In this document: positions 39,273 through 40,444 of the stretch, piece by piece
Layout of the letters: each line of letters opens with the position of its first letter
Position numbering within the stretch: position 1 is the first letter of the stretch
Source: a bacterium
Lineage (GTDB): Bacteria > Patescibacteriota > Minisyncoccia > UBA6257 > WO2-44-18
Direction of reading: 5' to 3'
NCBI GenBank assembly: GCA_023244815.1
Contig: JAHFLQ010000003.1
Span: 32,875-73,318, forward strand
Length of the DNA stretch: 40,444 bases
Position numbers and translations under genes: made by a program
Notes under the pieces: generated by a model
Seen by the model: the letters and a program-made list of their open reading frames with translations, nothing else
What the model was told of the DNA's origin: nothing
Databases searched by the model: none

Positions 39273-39593
39273 ATGTATAGCCTTGTTCTGCAAATCATCG
39301 TTTTTTCCAGCCTTGGTTTTGTTATCTACCTGATGGCTCGGGCTTTGCCGCGAGTCAATGATAACGTTGCGCCGCCGCGCGGACCGAATTTTTTCGACCG
39401 TTGGATAGCGAAGGTGCCGATGGCGGAGATTGATCAGAACATCAATTCTTTTTTGGCGAAATTTTTGCGAAAATTGAAAATAGTGGTGATGAAAGTGGAC
39501 AACTTTATCAATCACCGACTGGGAAAGCTTTCCAAAAAAACTGATAGCGGTAACGTGGAAAAGGCTGGCGATAATACGCAGCAGATGCTATAG
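39273..39593 (+). CDS. Small single-pass membrane protein
   Basis: 106 residues from ATG 39273, supported by the promoter spacing. An N-terminal membrane helix (about 4-27) is followed by a basic cytoplasmic region (FFDRWIAKVPMAEIDQNINSFL, FLRKLKIVVMKVDNFINHRLGKL) and a polar tail. No family recognised. It lies between tsf and the tRNA pair. Confidence 0.7.
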   Translation: MYSLVLQIIVFSSLGFVIYLMARALPRVNDNVAPPRGPNFFDRWIAKVPMAEIDQNINSFLAKFLRKLKIVVMKVDNFINHRLGKLSKKTDSGNVEKAGDNTQQML

Positions 39594-39615
39594 TTTGACA
39601 AGTTAGGCTTTTGAT

Positions 39616-39699
39616 GGGCAGGTGGCAGAGCGGTCAATTGCACCTGGCTGTAGACCAGGCGCCTTTTAGGCTACGGGGGTTCGAATCCCTCCCTGCCCA
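39616..39699 (+). tRNA. tRNA-Tyr (GTA)
   Basis: 84-nt class II tRNA with a long variable arm. Acceptor GGGCAGG/CCTGCCC, anticodon stem CCTGG/CCAGG with loop CTGTAGA (anticodon GTA), and a GGTTCGAATCC-type T arm. The CCA end is not encoded. Confidence 0.97.
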
Positions 39700-39816
39700 T
39701 ATGTTGGATTCGAACGCCGGAGCGATTTTTCCAGCAGGAAAAATCGTGAGGCGGTGCCCAGACCTCGGCGAGCGACGGCGAGCCGAGAGTAGCGGGCGAA
39801 TCCCTCCCTGCTCACA
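39700..39816 (+). repeat. Hairpin element with duplicated tRNA-Tyr 3' sequence
   Basis: The end of tRNA-Tyr (CGAATCCCTCCCTGCCCA) recurs at 39798-39815 as CGAATCCCTCCCTGCTCA. The 110 bases between begin with an inverse copy of the T arm (GGATTCGAACGCCGG) and contain the hairpins CGATTTTTCC/GGAAAAATCG and CTCGGC/GCCGAG. No gene. Confidence 0.65.
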
Positions 39817-39834
39817 ACTGGGTTGTATAAATAT

Positions 39835-39909
39835 GCCACCCTAGCTCAACGGCAGAGCAGCGCTTTTGTAAAGCGAAGGTTCTGGGTTCAAGTCCCGGGG
39901 GTGGCTCCA
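39835..39909 (+). tRNA. tRNA-Thr (TGT)
   Basis: Acceptor GCCACCC/GGGTGGC, anticodon loop TTTGTAA (anticodon TGT), T arm GGGTTCAAGTCCC, discriminator T. The CCA end is encoded (39907-39909), unlike the other two tRNAs here. The first anticodon-stem pair is a G-A mismatch. Confidence 0.95.
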
Positions 39910-39919
39910 GTTGTTTAAC

Positions 39920-39945
39920 GGCCTAGTTGTGCTAGGCTGTTTTTA
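39920..39945 (+). terminator. Terminator after tRNA-Thr
   Basis: GCCTAG/CTAGGC, five-base loop, then TGTTTTTAG. Confidence 0.85.
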
Positions 39946-39967
39946 GTACTTCAAAACGAGGTGAGTT

Positions 39968-40444
39968 GTGAAGAGTTGCGTACCGCACCGCCGGATCCAG
40001 TTGAGAACCCTCTGGTCTTTTTTCCTGATTGTTGTCCTCTTCGGATGCTCAGCAATTGGTCAGGCAACGGCCACCAACAGCTGTGCCGCACTTCAGGAAC
40101 GTGAGGAAGCCGGCTCAGAATTTGTTTTTAATGTCTTCGACCAGCTAAAAAAAGATTTCTACGATCCGGACAGTTTGAAGCCGGTTGAGCTTTTCAACGC
40201 GTCGTTGGACGGTTTGGCCAAACATCTCAAGTCTAAGAACTTGAATTTTTCTCCGGAAAAGATTCCGGCCGATTCCGATTACCCAGCGGTGAAAGCGAAG
40301 TTTGCGGCGGAATTCGGGAAGGCGGGAAAGCTAGCGGCCGGAATCGTTTTGGAAAAGCACGAGCTTGCTTTTACGGCGGCTCACATGCTGCTCGCGGCAG
40401 TCGGCGATTCTCACACCAGCTTTATCGAGCCGAAGCTCTGGGAC
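39968..40444 (+). CDS. S41-family C-terminal processing peptidase-like lipoprotein (partial, runs off window)
   Basis: GTG start with GAGGTGA four bases upstream; 159 codons are visible. A signal peptide (SFFLIVVLFG) ends in a lipobox-like LFGC (Cys near 28). Then comes FNVFDQLKKDFYDPDSLKPVELFNASLDGL, the helical opening of tail-specific peptidases (CtpA/S41), and MLLAAVGDSHTSFIEP, matching the family's G-D-x-H-T-x-F/Y segment before the PDZ domain. The catalytic Ser/Lys region lies beyond the edge. Probably cleaves exported proteins at their C-terminus. Confidence 0.85.
   Translation, partial: MKSCVPHRRIQLRTLWSFFLIVVLFGCSAIGQATATNSCAALQEREEAGSEFVFNVFDQLKKDFYDPDSLKPVELFNASLDGLAKHLKSKNLNFSPEKIPADSDYPAVKAKFAAEFGKAGKLAAGIVLEKHELAFTAAHMLLAAVGDSHTSFIEPKLWD

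Overview
The window looks like part of a small-genome Candidate Phyla Radiation (Patescibacteria, probably Parcubacteria-like) chromosome. The basis is a divergent 16S rRNA gene carrying an intron-like insert and mismatches to universal primers, a single-membrane style type IV pilus cluster without a secretin, short forms of several housekeeping proteins (RF1, Pth, EF-Ts, SecA), a stand-alone 16S not followed by 23S/5S, and many small orphan proteins. This lineage call rests on gene content and motifs, not on a phylogeny.

Layout: 1-425 (-) RF1 (partial) and L31; 546-1914 two paralogous lipoproteins; 1960-4510 the 16S unit with promoter, structured leader, intron-like insert, processing stalk and a folded trailer; 4603-5151 a zinc-ribbon protein; 5214-15240 a response regulator and the pilus cluster (pilins, PilB, PilC, a PilM/PilN-like fusion), split between pilB and pilC by a 1.45 kb island of repeats plus an orphan gene; 15250-16454 two inverted-repeat elements around a small ORF and pth; 16498-22171 a compact run lepB-hisS-hinT-rpsU-yqeY-ybeY-ftsA-ftsZ; 22270-24180 (-) a membrane-channel-like protein, tRNA-Ala and a DUF155-like protein; 24412-25328 ECF sigma and putative anti-sigma; 25374-27294 (-) HU and RNase Y; 27392-27856 a candidate small RNA and a small membrane protein; 28182-29478 murB and hpf between two palindrome-rich blocks; 29778-30936 (-) two orphan proteins; 31063-33495 secA; 33852-35406 four-helix-bundle protein, Nudix, membrane protein; 35458-36600 (-) pilin-like protein and sugar transferase; 36889-39593 glycosyltransferase, rpsB, tsf, small membrane protein; 39616-39909 tRNA-Tyr and tRNA-Thr; 39968-end a partial S41 peptidase lipoprotein.

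Two styles of gene expression coexist. Many core genes have a TATAAT-like box ending only 6-9 bases before the ATG and no Shine-Dalgarno, so their mRNAs are probably leaderless. About ten orphan or secreted genes instead have a leader with AGGAGG or a close variant 4-6 bases before the start; most also have a recognisable -35/-10 promoter and their own terminator. Yet the 16S gene ends GGATCA-TTTAAAC and lacks the CCTCC anti-Shine-Dalgarno. That contradiction is the observation most worth following up. The second theme is a dense set of 100-270 bp nested inverted-repeat elements: one family in three copies, one composite element in two copies 20 kb apart, and several single copies.
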